From Pseudomonas lini (GTDB lineage Bacteria; Pseudomonadota; Gammaproteobacteria; Pseudomonadales; Pseudomonadaceae): 64,000 nucleotides of DNA. The translations under genes and the position numbers were made by a program. Below the pieces are notes generated by a model that did no database searches, was not told the DNA's origin, and saw only the letters and a program-made list of their open reading frames with translations. This document shows positions 53,163 to 62,265 of this stretch, in pieces. The stretch's first letter is position 1. Every line of letters begins with the position of its first letter. The DNA is taken from positions 744,001 through 808,000 of the forward strand of contig NZ_JYLB01000002.1 of the NCBI RefSeq assembly GCF_001042905.1, written 5' to 3'.

Positions 53163-53974
53163 TACCTACCTCCAAAAAGTCGCTCGAAGAATCCCTTCTT
53201 CTCGACATCGAGGAAACGATGGTCCACGGTTTTACCCAGCAGACGATCAACCGCATCGCTGTACGCCTGACCGGCGTCGCTTTGGTCGTCGAGAATTACC
53301 GGCACGCCCTGGTTGGAGGCTTTGAGGACGGCTTGCGATTCTGGAATCACGCCTAGCAGGGTTACTGCGAGGATGTCCTTGACGTCTTCGACGCCGAGCA
53401 TTTCGCCGTTGCTCACGCGTGTTGGGTTGTAGCGAGTCAGCAGCAAGTGTTCCTTGATCGGGTCTTCGCCGTTTTCGGCGCGACGGGATTTGCTGGCCAG
53501 CAGGCCCAGCATGCGGTCCGAGTCACGTACGGAGGAGACTTCCGGGTTGGTCACTACAATCGCTTCGTCAGCGAAGTACATGGCCAGGTGGGCGCCTTTC
53601 TCGATACCCGCCGGGGAGTCGCAGACCACGAATTCGAAGTCTTCCTTGAGCTGCATCAGGACCTTTTCGACGCCTTCGACAGTCAGCGCGTCTTTGTCGC
53701 GGGTCTGACTGGCGGCCAGTACGTAGAGGTTTTCCAGACGCTTGTCTTTGATCAGCGCCTGTTGCAGGTTGGCTTCGCCGTTTACCACGTTGACGAAGTC
53801 ATACACCACGCGGCGCTCGCAACCCATGATCAGGTCGAGGTTACGCAAGCCGACGTCGAAGTCGACGATAACTGTTTTGTGACCACGCAGAGCGAGGCCG
53901 GTACCGATAGCGGCGCTGGTGGTGGTCTTACCCACACCACCCTTGCCGGATGTAACCACGAGAATCTTGGCCAA
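53162..53974 (-). CDS. minD: septum site-determining ATPase MinD
   Basis: 270 residues. Deviant Walker A KGGVGKTT (K11, K16), switch regions [11 protein letters not shown] and [11 protein letters not shown], and the C-terminal amphipathic membrane-binding helix FFERLFGGR. The start codon is TTG (TTGGCCAAG), with AGGGG 9 bases before; no ATG is available at the N-terminus. It recruits MinC or MinE to the membrane. Confidence 0.96.
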   Translation of the reverse strand: MAKILVVTSGKGGVGKTTTSAAIGTGLALRGHKTVIVDFDVGLRNLDLIMGCERRVVYDFVNVVNGEANLQQALIKDKRLENLYVLAASQTRDKDALTVEGVEKVLMQLKEDFEFVVCDSPAGIEKGAHLAMYFADEAIVVTNPEVSSVRDSDRMLGLLASKSRRAENGEDPIKEHLLLTRYNPTRVSNGEMLGVEDVKDILAVTLLGVIPESQAVLKASNQGVPVILDDQSDAGQAYSDAVDRLLGKTVDHRFLDVEKKGFFERLFGGR

Positions 53975-54175
53975 GGTGTTTTACCCCTAAGGAAAAAGGA
54001 CGTTTAGCCCCTGAAAAACATCTCTTGAAAAACTACTGCAGTCGGACAGCCTTGGCTGGAATCCGGTTCTGAGCGGCGCTTACCCCCGGTAAACACTGCT
54101 TTTAGCCTTTTTCCTACTTCGTTTGAGCCGTTTTCGCTACGTTTTAGAGATGCTTGGAAAATGCGGCAGTATCCG

Positions 54176-54913
54176 TTAAAGCCGAATGATGTTCAACACG
54201 TCGCCCGACAGGCTGACTTGTACGCCCGCGCCCCACAATGGATCACGACGCAAATCCTCGGAAACCTTGTAGTGGCCGGCGATGGAGACCAGTTCAGCGG
54301 TCATTTGCTGACAGAAAATCCTGGCTTTCGTGTCACCTTTGACGCCGGCCAAGACACGACCGCGCATCGCGCCGTATACATGGATGTTCCCATCGGCGAG
54401 AAGTTCCGCCCCCGGGCTTACCGACGAAATCACCACCAAGTCGCAACCCTGGGCATAAATCTGCTGGCCACCGCGTACTGGCGAAGTGATGATTTTGGTC
54501 GGTTTGATGGTCGGTTCCGGTGGTTTTTCCGGTTTTTTTGCAACAGTGCCTTCGTGCGGGTCGAGCGGTCGCTCACGGGCGCCGGACGGCGGCAGCACCG
54601 GCAGATCGACCGCGATGGCGGCGGCAATGTCTTCAATGCGGCTGGCACGGATCGCCAGGGTGCGCAGGCCATGCTGGCGGCAGATGCGCATCAACCCAGG
54701 CAGATCGACCGAGCCTTCGCTGGCCGGAAGTTTGTCCAGGGCCAGTACCAACGGCGCGTTGCTGAAGAAGTTGGGCGCCTGGGCGACTTTGGCGGCCAGT
54801 TGTCGATCAAGATTCTCAAGGTCGTTACGGGCCAGTTCCAGCACCGTAATGGCGAGCATGCTGCCCTTCAACTGGAACACGGGATCTTGGTCTAGCGGTT
54901 CGGTTTGGCTCAT
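54176..54913 (-). CDS. minC: septum site-determining protein MinC
   Basis: 245 residues from ATG 54913 ([17 protein letters not shown]). N-terminal FtsZ-inhibiting domain (to about 110), a Pro/Lys-rich linker ([12 protein letters not shown]), and the C-terminal beta-helix that binds MinD ([29 protein letters not shown]). Separated from minD by 201 bases that include a 10-bp inverted repeat. Divergent from lpxL. Confidence 0.94.
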   Translation of the reverse strand: MSQTEPLDQDPVFQLKGSMLAITVLELARNDLENLDRQLAAKVAQAPNFFSNAPLVLALDKLPASEGSVDLPGLMRICRQHGLRTLAIRASRIEDIAAAIAVDLPVLPPSGARERPLDPHEGTVAKKPEKPPEPTIKPTKIITSPVRGGQQIYAQGCDLVVISSVSPGAELLADGNIHVYGAMRGRVLAGVKGDTKARIFCQQMTAELVSIAGHYKVSEDLRRDPLWGAGVQVSLSGDVLNIIRL

Positions 54914-55031
54914 GGTCGGCATACAACGACTTGTCACTAAAAGTGCCGAGACTTATAACGATAACGCCCGCGGGCCGCAAGCCGGGTCGAACGATGTAGA
55001 ATGCGCGGCCACTGTCTTGACGGAACCTTTA

Positions 55032-55964
55032 ATGGATCGCCCGCGTTTTCGAACAGCATTTCTTTCTCCACGTTTCTGGCCGCTGTGGTGTGGCTTGGGG
55101 CTGTTGTGGCTGATTGTGCAGTTGCCATATCCGGCATTGCTGTCGGTCGGTCGCGTCTTGGGCGCATTAATGTATCGGGTGGCCGGCGACCGACGGCGCA
55201 TTGCCAAGCGCAATCTTGAGCTGTGTTTCCCTGAAAAGTCCGCTGCCGAACGCAAGCGCCTGCTCAAGGAAAACTTCGCCTCCACCGGCATCGCCTTCTT
55301 CGAGATGGCCATGAGCTGGTGGTGGTCGCGCAAGCGTCTGGCGAAACTGGCCCATGTCGAAGGCCTGGAGCATTTGAAGCAGGCCCAACGCGACGGCAAG
55401 GGCGTGATTCTGATGGCCGTGCATTTCACTACGCTTGAGATCGGCGCGGCGCTGCTCGGTCAGCAGCACACCATCGATGGGATGTACCGCGAACACAAGA
55501 ATCCGCTGTTCGACTACATCCAGCGTCGTGGCCGCGAGCGGCACAACCTCGACTCGCTGGCGGTGGAGCGCGACGACGTGCGTGGCATGCTCAAACTGCT
55601 GCGGGCAGGCCGGGCGATCTGGTACGCACCGGATCAGGACTATGGCGCCAAGCAAAGTATCTTCGTGCCATTGTTCGGGATTCAGGCGGCGACCGTCACT
55701 GCCACCAGCAAGTTCGCGCGGCTGGGCAAGGCGCTGGTGGTGCCGTTCACTCAGCAACGCCTGGCTGACGGCAGTGGTTATCGGTTGGTGATTCATGCGC
55801 CGCTCGAGGGCTTTCCCGGCGAGACGGAAGAGGCTGACTGTATTCGGATCAACCAGTGGGTCGAAAGCGCGTTGCGTGAATGTCCGGAGCAATACCTCTG
55901 GGCACATCGCCGCTTCAAGAGTCGTCCACCGGGCGAACCGAAGCTGTACGCCAAACGCGGTTGA
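55032..55964 (+). CDS. lpxL: lipid A lauroyl acyltransferase, LpxL/HtrB family
   Basis: 310 residues. N-terminal membrane helix (WPLWCGLGLLWLIVQLP), catalytic HX4E at H131-E136 (HFTTLE), and later DQDYGAKQSIFVPLFG. Transfers a secondary acyl chain to lipid A in the inner membrane. ATG 55032 lies in the normal family position; the open frame extends far upstream through the intergenic space and is not used. Strains often hold several paralogues, so acyl specificity is uncertain. Confidence 0.9.
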   Translation: MDRPRFRTAFLSPRFWPLWCGLGLLWLIVQLPYPALLSVGRVLGALMYRVAGDRRRIAKRNLELCFPEKSAAERKRLLKENFASTGIAFFEMAMSWWWSRKRLAKLAHVEGLEHLKQAQRDGKGVILMAVHFTTLEIGAALLGQQHTIDGMYREHKNPLFDYIQRRGRERHNLDSLAVERDDVRGMLKLLRAGRAIWYAPDQDYGAKQSIFVPLFGIQAATVTATSKFARLGKALVVPFTQQRLADGSGYRLVIHAPLEGFPGETEEADCIRINQWVESALRECPEQYLWAHRRFKSRPPGEPKLYAKRG

Positions 55965-55999
55965 GTCACCGATCCCTTTAAGCACCATGGAGTGTTGCG

Positions 56000-57172
56000 A
56001 TGAGTTCTGCTGAACCGGTTACAGGGTTGATACTTTCCGGCGGCGGGGCTCGAGCGGCTTATCAGGTGGGCGTGCTGGCGGCGATTGCCGAGCTGCTGCC
56101 GGTGGGGGCGGCGAATCCGTTTCCGGTGATTGTCGGCACCTCGGCCGGCGCGATCAACGCGGTCAGTCTTGCCAGTGGGGCAATGGACTTTCGCGACGCG
56201 ATTCAGCGCCTGACCGCTTTCTGGCAAGGTTTTCGCAGCCATCTGGTATTGCGCAGCGACTGGCCGGGGGTGATCCATCAAGCCACCCGGTTTGTCAGTC
56301 ACAGTTTGCTGGGGATTGGCGCTCAGGTGCCAGTGGCCCTGCTCAACAGCTCGCCGCTGCGCGGTTTACTCCACGACAAACTGCACATGCCCGGGATTGC
56401 CGAGGCCATCGCGCAACAGCAATTGAAGGCGGTGGCGGTCACGGCGTTTGGCTATGAGTCCGGTCAGGCCGTCACGTTCTATCAGGGCGGCGGCACCATC
56501 GAGTCCTGGTTGCGCCATCGGCGAATCGGCGTGCCGACCCAATTGAGCGTCGAACACTTGCTGGCCAGTTCGGCGATTCCGTTGCTGTTTGCGCCAGTGA
56601 AAATCGGCGAAGAATATTTCGGCGACGGCGCGGTACGCCAATCGGCACCGATCAGCCCGGCCCTGCACCTGGGCGCCAGTCGCGTGCTGGTGGTGGGCGT
56701 CAGCGGCAACCCGCGCGGGGTCGATCCGCAACAGCCACTGCAACGCGCCTACACCGGTCAGCAGCCGACCTTGGCGCAAATCGGCGGGCACATGCTCAAC
56801 AGTACGTTCATTGATAGCCTGGAAAGCGACATCGAGTTGCTGCAGCGTCTGAATCAGTTCAGCCATCTGCTGCCCGACGGCACACCGAGTCGTGCATTGG
56901 GAGCAGCGCCGGTGGAGGTGCTGGTGATTTCGCCGAGTCAGCCGATTGATGAAATTGCAGCGCGGCACCGGCAGGAATTGCCGGCGGCCTTGCGCCTGTT
57001 TTTGCGCGGACCGGGGGCGACCAAGACCAGTGGGGCGGGGGTGTTGAGTTATCTGCTGTTCGAGGCGGGGTATTGCGGCGAATTGATCGATCTGGGGCGG
57101 CGCGATGCGTTGGCCAAGCGCGATGAGCTGTGCCGGTTTCTGGGGTTGGTGGAGCCTGCGGTTCCGGCTTGA
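56000..57172 (+). CDS. patatin-like phospholipase
   Basis: 390 residues. Oxyanion hole GGGAR (residues 14-18), nucleophile elbow GTSAG with Ser48, and catalytic Asp209 in DGA. Thus a complete Ser-Asp dyad. No signal peptide, so probably a cytoplasmic or membrane-associated lipase. 35 bases after lpxL and likely cotranscribed, so a role in lipid turnover is plausible. Confidence 0.9.
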   Translation: MSSAEPVTGLILSGGGARAAYQVGVLAAIAELLPVGAANPFPVIVGTSAGAINAVSLASGAMDFRDAIQRLTAFWQGFRSHLVLRSDWPGVIHQATRFVSHSLLGIGAQVPVALLNSSPLRGLLHDKLHMPGIAEAIAQQQLKAVAVTAFGYESGQAVTFYQGGGTIESWLRHRRIGVPTQLSVEHLLASSAIPLLFAPVKIGEEYFGDGAVRQSAPISPALHLGASRVLVVGVSGNPRGVDPQQPLQRAYTGQQPTLAQIGGHMLNSTFIDSLESDIELLQRLNQFSHLLPDGTPSRALGAAPVEVLVISPSQPIDEIAARHRQELPAALRLFLRGPGATKTSGAGVLSYLLFEAGYCGELIDLGRRDALAKRDELCRFLGLVEPAVPA

Positions 57173-57186
57173 AATTTGCGGTGCGG

Positions 57187-57280
57187 CCATCGCGGGCAAG
57201 CCACGCTCCCACAGGTTTTGTGTCGTTCGCCAATGATGTGAACAACACAAAACCTGTGGGAGCGTGGCTTGCCCGCGAAG
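57187..57280. repeat. REP pair
   Basis: CCATCGCGGGCAAGCCACGC and the inverse CTGTGGGAGCGTGGCTTGCC. The spacer has AGGTTTTGTGT/ACACAAAACCT arms, as in the pair at 35403. Between convergent genes. Confidence 0.85.
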
Positions 57281-57289
57281 CTTTTACGA

Positions 57290-58075
57290 TTAGAAGTGGA
57301 ACTTCACCAGGAAGCTCGTGTTGCTTTGATCGGTCTTGAAGGCCTGGCTGTCCTTGATCCCGTACTTGTCTGACCAGTAGTCGTACTCGACGCCGACGTA
57401 CAACTGCTTCTCGCCGATGTTCAGGGCTTTACCCAAGTCGTATTTGACCTGTGGGTTGAAGTGCAGATTGGCGTGGTAGGTGCCTTTGCTGTTCTTGTCG
57501 TTATCGACCACCCAGTCCATGAAACCATCGATCAGGATGTTCGAATCGCCCACGGGAATGGTGTAGGACCAGACCGGGGTGATCTGCCAGACGTTGTCAC
57601 CCGGGCGGCTGCCCTCGGTGTGACGCTGGTAGAAGTTCAACTGGAAGTAGTCGAACCCGGGAATCGCCAGGTCGAAACCCGGACCGATCAGGTAGGACTC
57701 GGTATCGCCCTCACCGAACTCGTACGTCATGGCCAGCAGCACGTCTTTGATCGGGCCGAATTCGATCTTCTGGTCGAGCACTTTGCCCAAGGAAATACGC
57801 GGCTGGAACTCACCATAGTAGGTGTTCGGGCCGGCGTTGAAGTCCTTCTCGCCGTTGTAGAAGATCTTGTCGACGAAGAAGAAGTTATCCCCGTATTTCC
57901 AGGCATCGGCGTGCTCGAAGGTGACGGTTTGCTGAATGCGCGGGTTGACCTGGAAGTCCTTGCCATAGAGGTAGGTCAGGCTGTTGTTCTGCCATTGCAG
58001 CAAGTCGCCGGCCATTGCCTGGCCCCCGGCCAACAAGGATCCCGCGAGCATCAGGCTGGTGCACGTACGTTTCAT
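57290..58075 (-). CDS. Tsx-like nucleoside-specific outer membrane channel
   Basis: 261 residues from ATG 58075. Signal peptide ends GGQAMA. The mature start LLQWQNNSLTYLYG and FEHADAWKYGDNFFFVD are typical of the OmpK/Tsx family; the C-terminus ends with FLVKFHF (aromatic terminal residue). Next to urate degradation genes, so it probably admits nucleosides or purines. The frame is open upstream for 198 codons, but that stretch contains hairpins and is not protein-like. Confidence 0.88.
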   Translation of the reverse strand: MKRTCTSLMLAGSLLAGGQAMAGDLLQWQNNSLTYLYGKDFQVNPRIQQTVTFEHADAWKYGDNFFFVDKIFYNGEKDFNAGPNTYYGEFQPRISLGKVLDQKIEFGPIKDVLLAMTYEFGEGDTESYLIGPGFDLAIPGFDYFQLNFYQRHTEGSRPGDNVWQITPVWSYTIPVGDSNILIDGFMDWVVDNDKNSKGTYHANLHFNPQVKYDLGKALNIGEKQLYVGVEYDYWSDKYGIKDSQAFKTDQSNTSFLVKFHF

Positions 58076-58532
58076 TCGGTTGCTCCCAAAAAGTAGGTGG
58101 TTCCACGTTATTTTTCTAAGGTCGGCGCTCTGGTGTGGCGCCTTTTCTTGCTGCTGTAAAAAATCATCCAGTCGGTCAGCTTTAGTGCTGTTAGCAAGAG
58201 CTGAGCCAAGGCTTTCGAAAAGCAAAAAAACGCCCGTTCGGCTGTTCGAAAACAGTCGATTGAGCGTCATTTGGGGATGCCTTGGTACGGTCCAGAGCCG
58301 GGGTAAGTTGGCTTTCTGGTCAGGAATTAAATTCGCGCTTTTTTTTAGACCGGACTCGGGCGGGCGCGGAGAATACTCACTCCCGCGCCATGGCTCAAGT
58401 GCCCCGCAACAGAGCGTCGGGGACAGGTTTGGGGCACGGTTGTCGGTGGTCAGCCTGGCGTCGCTGAACCACAGTCTTGTCTGGGTACGAATCATCTGTT
58501 GCTCCCTCTTTTTTTTATTGTTTGAGGCGCAA
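58076..58532. other. 457-base leader region of the Tsx-like gene
   Basis: No gene supported. On the minus strand it holds a CTGTT-TTCG-AACAG hairpin (near 58240) followed by GGGCGTTTTTTTG, which looks like an intrinsic terminator or attenuator about 140 bases ahead of the gene, and GCTTT-TCG-AAAGC further on. No known riboswitch class recognised. Confidence 0.45.
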
Positions 58533-58653
58533 TGTGGCGAGGGGGCTTGCCCCCGTTCGGCTGCGAAGCAGTCGTAAAATCGGTTACCAGAGTTTGACTG
58601 AAGGAATGCGGGGGCCGCTTCGCGACCCAACGGGGGCAAGCCCCCTCGCCACA
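58533..58653. repeat. REP pair (third sequence class)
   Basis: TGTGGCGAGGGGGCTTGCCC and the inverse GGCAAGCCCCCTCGCCACA, with hairpin extensions TTCGGCTGCGAAGCAG in the spacer. Different sequence class from the other REP elements in this window. Confidence 0.85.
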
Positions 58654-58680
58654 AAAGCCCGTTTGTCACGGGCTTTTGTG
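58650..58680 (-). terminator. terminator after puuD
   Basis: CACAAAAGCCCG, 7-base loop, CGGGCTTTTGTG, 12-bp perfect arms, directly after the puuD stop on the minus strand. Confidence 0.85.
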
Positions 58681-58684
58681 TTGC

Positions 58685-59989
58685 TTATTGGGTTTGGGCT
58701 CCCTGAACAATCCACGCACCGATCAGGTCACGCTCCTGCTGGGTCATCTGGGTGATGTTGCCCAGTGGCATGATCTGGCTGGCAACAGCCTGGGCCTGGA
58801 TGCGCGGGGCCTGGAGCTTGATCTGCTCGGGGGTATCGAACATCACGCCGGCCGGTGCCGCGCTGAACAGCGGGCTGGTGGGTTTGGCCGAATGGCAGAC
58901 CGTGCAACGCTCCTGGATCACGTTGTGCACCTTGTCAAAGTCCGGGCCGGCATTTGACGCTTGAGCGGGTGCCGTTTCAGGGGCTGCCGCCGGTGCGGCT
59001 TCAGCCGGTTTCTTACCACCGCCAAGGGCGGTTTCCGGCAGCGGCTGGTACTCGATGGTCCCAGGCGCCTTGGCCACTTCAGGTGCCCTGGACATCGGCG
59101 CCGGCCCGGTCACGTAGGCCAGGCAGATCATGCCGACCGCCGCGGCGGGCAGGGTCCAGGCAAACTTGTGGCTGTCGTGACGGGTGTTGAAGTAGTGACG
59201 CACCAACACCGCCAGCACCGCGATCCCGGCCAGGATCAGCCAGTTGTATTGACTGCCGTAAGTGCTCGGGAAGTGGTTGCTGATCATGATGAACAGCACC
59301 GGCAAGGTGAAGTAGTTGTTGTGCCGCGAACGCAGCAAGCCTTTGGCCGGCAGCGCCGGATCCGGCGTGCGGTTTTCGGCAATCGCGGCAACCAGTGCGC
59401 GTTGCGCCGGCATGATGATGCGGAACACGTTGCCGACCATGATGGTGCCGATGATCGCGCCGACGTGCAGGTACGCACCACGACCGCTGAACACTTTGCT
59501 GAAGCCGTAAGCGGCGCCAATGATCAGCACGAACAGGATGAAGCCTAGCAGGGCAGGGCGTTTGCCCAGGGCCGAGTCGCAGAGGAAGGAGTAGACGAAC
59601 CAGCCGACGAACAACGAGGCAATGCCCAGTGCGACCCCTTCAGGGCCGGTCAGGCTGCTGCCCGGTGCGAGCAGGTACAGCGTCGGGTTGGAGTAGAACA
59701 CCACGCAGAGCAGCGCGACCCCCGACAGCCAGGTGAAGTAGGCTTCCCATTTGAACCAGTGCAGGTTGTCCGGCATGGTCGGTGGAGCCAGTTTGTATTT
59801 TTCCAGGTGATAGATACCGCCGCCGTGGATCGCCCACAAATCGCCAGCCAAGCCACTTTTCGGGTTGACCCGATTGAGGTTGTTCTCCAGCCAGACGAAA
59901 TAGAACGATGCGCCGATCCAGGCCACGCCAGTAATCATGTGAACCCAGCGCACGCTCAGGTTCAGCCATTCCAACAGATGTGCTTCCAC
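58685..59989 (-). CDS. puuD: membrane urate hydroxylase PuuD with C-terminal cytochrome c
   Basis: 434 residues from GTG 59989. About eight membrane segments (MEAHLLEWLNLSVRWVHM, FTWLSGVALLCVVFYSN), an Ala/Pro-rich linker (AAPAAAPETAPAQAS), and a cytochrome c domain with one heme site CTVCH and Met ligand candidate in QIMPLGNI. Oxidises urate to 5-hydroxyisourate, feeding electrons to the respiratory chain. It replaces the soluble uricase. Confidence 0.93.
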   Translation of the reverse strand: MEAHLLEWLNLSVRWVHMITGVAWIGASFYFVWLENNLNRVNPKSGLAGDLWAIHGGGIYHLEKYKLAPPTMPDNLHWFKWEAYFTWLSGVALLCVVFYSNPTLYLLAPGSSLTGPEGVALGIASLFVGWFVYSFLCDSALGKRPALLGFILFVLIIGAAYGFSKVFSGRGAYLHVGAIIGTIMVGNVFRIIMPAQRALVAAIAENRTPDPALPAKGLLRSRHNNYFTLPVLFIMISNHFPSTYGSQYNWLILAGIAVLAVLVRHYFNTRHDSHKFAWTLPAAAVGMICLAYVTGPAPMSRAPEVAKAPGTIEYQPLPETALGGGKKPAEAAPAAAPETAPAQASNAGPDFDKVHNVIQERCTVCHSAKPTSPLFSAAPAGVMFDTPEQIKLQAPRIQAQAVASQIMPLGNITQMTQQERDLIGAWIVQGAQTQ

Positions 59990-60039
59990 AGTCTTTACCT
60001 CTCGCCTGTCACTCTGTTGTCGAGTGATCAGACCTTCTC

Positions 60040-60543
60040 TTATTGGTGGGGGGCGAGGATCAAACGCTCATCCTCTTTGAAAAAATGCTCATCGCAGTTA
60101 TTGCCTGTGCCACTGCGATCAACCACCAGGAAGTCATCCCGCTTTTCGATCGTCAGCACCGGGTGGTGCCAAACGCCGCGATGGTAATTAATGCCCTGCC
60201 TGCCGTTGGTGACGAAGGCGCGGACCAAGCCTGATACAGGTTCATCGCCAAGTGGCGCGACCACGATCAGAAAGGGGTTGCCGAGCAGCGGAATGAAAGC
60301 CTGGCTGCCCAGCGGGTGACGCTCCAGCATGCAGACGGTCAGCGGCATGTCCTGCGCGTCGGCGCGGAAGATGCTGATGATCGCGTTGTCCTCTGGCGTG
60401 GCGGTTTCCACCGTCGCCAGTTTGTGAAAGCGCATGGTCGAACCGTTGTTGATCATGAAGTGATCGCTGCCGTCGGTTTCAATCACGTCACCGAAAGGGG
60501 CGAAGGCTTCTTTGGTCAGCGGTTCAATCGTCAATGTGCGCAT
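60040..60543 (-). CDS. allA: ureidoglycolate lyase
   Basis: 167 residues from ATG 60543 (MRTLTIEPLTKEAFAPFGDV); the open frame further upstream lies in a REP element. Cupin-like: INYHRGVWHHPVLTIEKRDD contains the conserved histidines. Cleaves ureidoglycolate to glyoxylate and urea, the last step of the pathway. Between puuD and alc on the same strand. Confidence 0.94.
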   Translation of the reverse strand: MRTLTIEPLTKEAFAPFGDVIETDGSDHFMINNGSTMRFHKLATVETATPEDNAIISIFRADAQDMPLTVCMLERHPLGSQAFIPLLGNPFLIVVAPLGDEPVSGLVRAFVTNGRQGINYHRGVWHHPVLTIEKRDDFLVVDRSGTGNNCDEHFFKEDERLILAPHQ

Positions 60544-60585
60544 GCTGGTCTTCTTTTCGTTGAGTTCTGTGTTGTTTGATCTGGC

Positions 60586-60654
60586 GCTTTCGCGAGCAAG
60601 CCCGCTCCCACATTTGAAATGCATTCCCCTGTGGGAGCGGGCTTGCTCGCGAAT
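60586..60654. repeat. REP pair between alc and allA
   Basis: CTTTCGCGAGCAAGCCCGCT and the inverse CTGTGGGAGCGGGCTTGCTC. It interrupts the purine operon. Confidence 0.85.
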
Positions 60655-60665
60655 GGCCTCACCGC

Positions 60666-61661
60666 TTACTTCGCTACCTTGCCGAGGACCCGCAGGCGGC
60701 TCACGCCCCCATCCGGGAACACGTTCAGGCGGATGTGGGTGATCGGGCCCAGTGCCTTGATCTGCTCGGCAAAGGTATGTTCAGCGTGCATTTCCAGCTT
60801 CTGGCTTGGCAGCAATTCGCGCCAGAACAGCGATTGGGTTTCGATCTGGCTGTCGGTGCCGCCCTTCACGAATGCACCCTGGATCGAACAGGTGTCCGGG
60901 TAGTTGCCTTTGAAGTGCAGCGTGTCGACGATGACTTTCTCGATCTCGCCCGCATGACCCAGCGCGACGATCACCCAGTCATTGCCCGGCGTACGACGAC
61001 GTGCGGTTTCCCAGCCGTCGCCCATGTTGATGCCACGGCCCGGGTTGAGGATGTTGCTCATGCGGCCGAAGTGTTCGTCGGAGCAGGCCAGCGCACGACC
61101 ACCGTTCAGAGCCGCAGCCAGATCGACTTGTTCGTTGTCGCCGACGGCCGACCAGTCGCGGAACGGAATGCCGTACACACGCAGACGGGCCACGCCGCCA
61201 TCCGGGTAGATGTTGAAGCGCAGATGGCTGAAGGCCTGGTCGTTGTTGATTTCGTGGTAGTGGTGGCTGTTGCCTTGCAGCTCGACGGCCGACAGCACTT
61301 CAGTCCACTGGGTGTTTTCGTCGGGCTCGCCCGAGGCCAGGAAGCAGGCTTCCAGGGACGCCGACGGCGGGAAGTTGCCGGTGAAGAATGAAGTGTCGAT
61401 GTCCACGCCTTTGATCGAGCCCGGTACGCCCAGGCGGATCACGGCGCTGTCGTAGCCTTCGAAGCGCTTGCGGCGCGACTCCCAGCCGTCCATCCACTTG
61501 CCGTTGTCATCGAACACGCCCTCCTTCCACACGGCCGGGGTCGGTTGGAACAGACGGTTGGCGTCTGCGAACCAGTCATCGGTGACCGAGATGATTTTGG
61601 TGCCCAGGCGGGCGTCGGCCAGGTTGACGAACTTCTCGAAAGGTACGGCGTAAGCTTTCAT
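60666..61661 (-). CDS. alc: allantoicase
   Basis: 331 residues, two homologous jelly-roll repeats: [20 protein letters not shown] and [20 protein letters not shown], each followed by a copy of [14 protein letters not shown] or [14 protein letters not shown]. Converts allantoate to ureidoglycolate and urea. It follows uraD by 88 bases. Confidence 0.95.
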   Translation of the reverse strand: MKAYAVPFEKFVNLADARLGTKIISVTDDWFADANRLFQPTPAVWKEGVFDDNGKWMDGWESRRKRFEGYDSAVIRLGVPGSIKGVDIDTSFFTGNFPPSASLEACFLASGEPDENTQWTEVLSAVELQGNSHHYHEINNDQAFSHLRFNIYPDGGVARLRVYGIPFRDWSAVGDNEQVDLAAALNGGRALACSDEHFGRMSNILNPGRGINMGDGWETARRRTPGNDWVIVALGHAGEIEKVIVDTLHFKGNYPDTCSIQGAFVKGGTDSQIETQSLFWRELLPSQKLEMHAEHTFAEQIKALGPITHIRLNVFPDGGVSRLRVLGKVAK

Positions 61662-61749
61662 TCTTCTTGTCTGCCTTTAATAAGTTGGCTTGGGATGCTT
61701 GCGAGGCCCTGGGTACTTTTCGCGTTTAAGAGCACTCGGGCCAGGCTTG

Positions 61750-62265
61750 CTATAGGGTCAGTAATCGGAACAACGCGATCTTGTTGATCTCCGCCAGCGC
61801 GCATTTGAATTCGGTGTCGACCGAGTTGTGAATGCGCGTTTCGAACGCCGCGAGGATCTGATGCCGGTTGCTGCCTTTTACCGCCATGATGAAGGGAAAC
61901 TTGAACTTGGCTTTGTAGGCGTCGTTCAGCTCGGTGAAGCGCTGGAACTCTTCGGCCGTGCATTGGTGAATACCCGCGCCAGACTGTTCTTCAGTGCTGG
62001 CTGCGGTCAGTTGGCCCTGGACGGCTGCTTTGCCGGCCAGGTCCGGGTGAGCGTTGATCAGGGCCAGTTGGCTTGTGTGATCAGCGCTCAACAAAATGTC
62101 GCTCATGCGCTGGTGCAGGGTTTCGATCTCGTCGATCGAAGCGTCCTGGCCCAGGTCGAAGGCCTTTTCGGCCACCCATGGCGAATGTTCGTAGATGTCG
62201 GCGAAAGCAGCGACGAAAGCGTCGCGGCTCAGGGTCGAAGGTTTGACGGTTTGAAAGGTGCTCAT
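61750..62265 (-). CDS. uraD: OHCU decarboxylase
   Basis: 171 residues from ATG 62265 (MSTFQTVKPSTLSRDAF), which overlaps the puuE stop by 4 bases; the longer open frame is inside puuE. Catalytic His73 in NAHPDLAGK, with TEEQSGAG at 91-98. Converts 2-oxo-4-hydroxy-4-carboxy-5-ureidoimidazoline to S-allantoin. Confidence 0.94.
   Translation of the reverse strand: MSTFQTVKPSTLSRDAFVAAFADIYEHSPWVAEKAFDLGQDASIDEIETLHQRMSDILLSADHTSQLALINAHPDLAGKAAVQGQLTAASTEEQSGAGIHQCTAEEFQRFTELNDAYKAKFKFPFIMAVKGSNRHQILAAFETRIHNSVDTEFKCALAEINKIALFRLLTL

Noticed and set aside
58240..58255. LexA box at CTGTTTTCGAACAG
   Set aside because: Spacing is CTGT-N6-ACAG, not the CTGT-N8-ACAG of SOS boxes; better explained as a hairpin stem.
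58076..58669. 198 extra in-frame codons before the Tsx-like porin
   Set aside because: The signal peptide begins at ATG 58075, and the upstream stretch contains hairpins and part of a REP pair.
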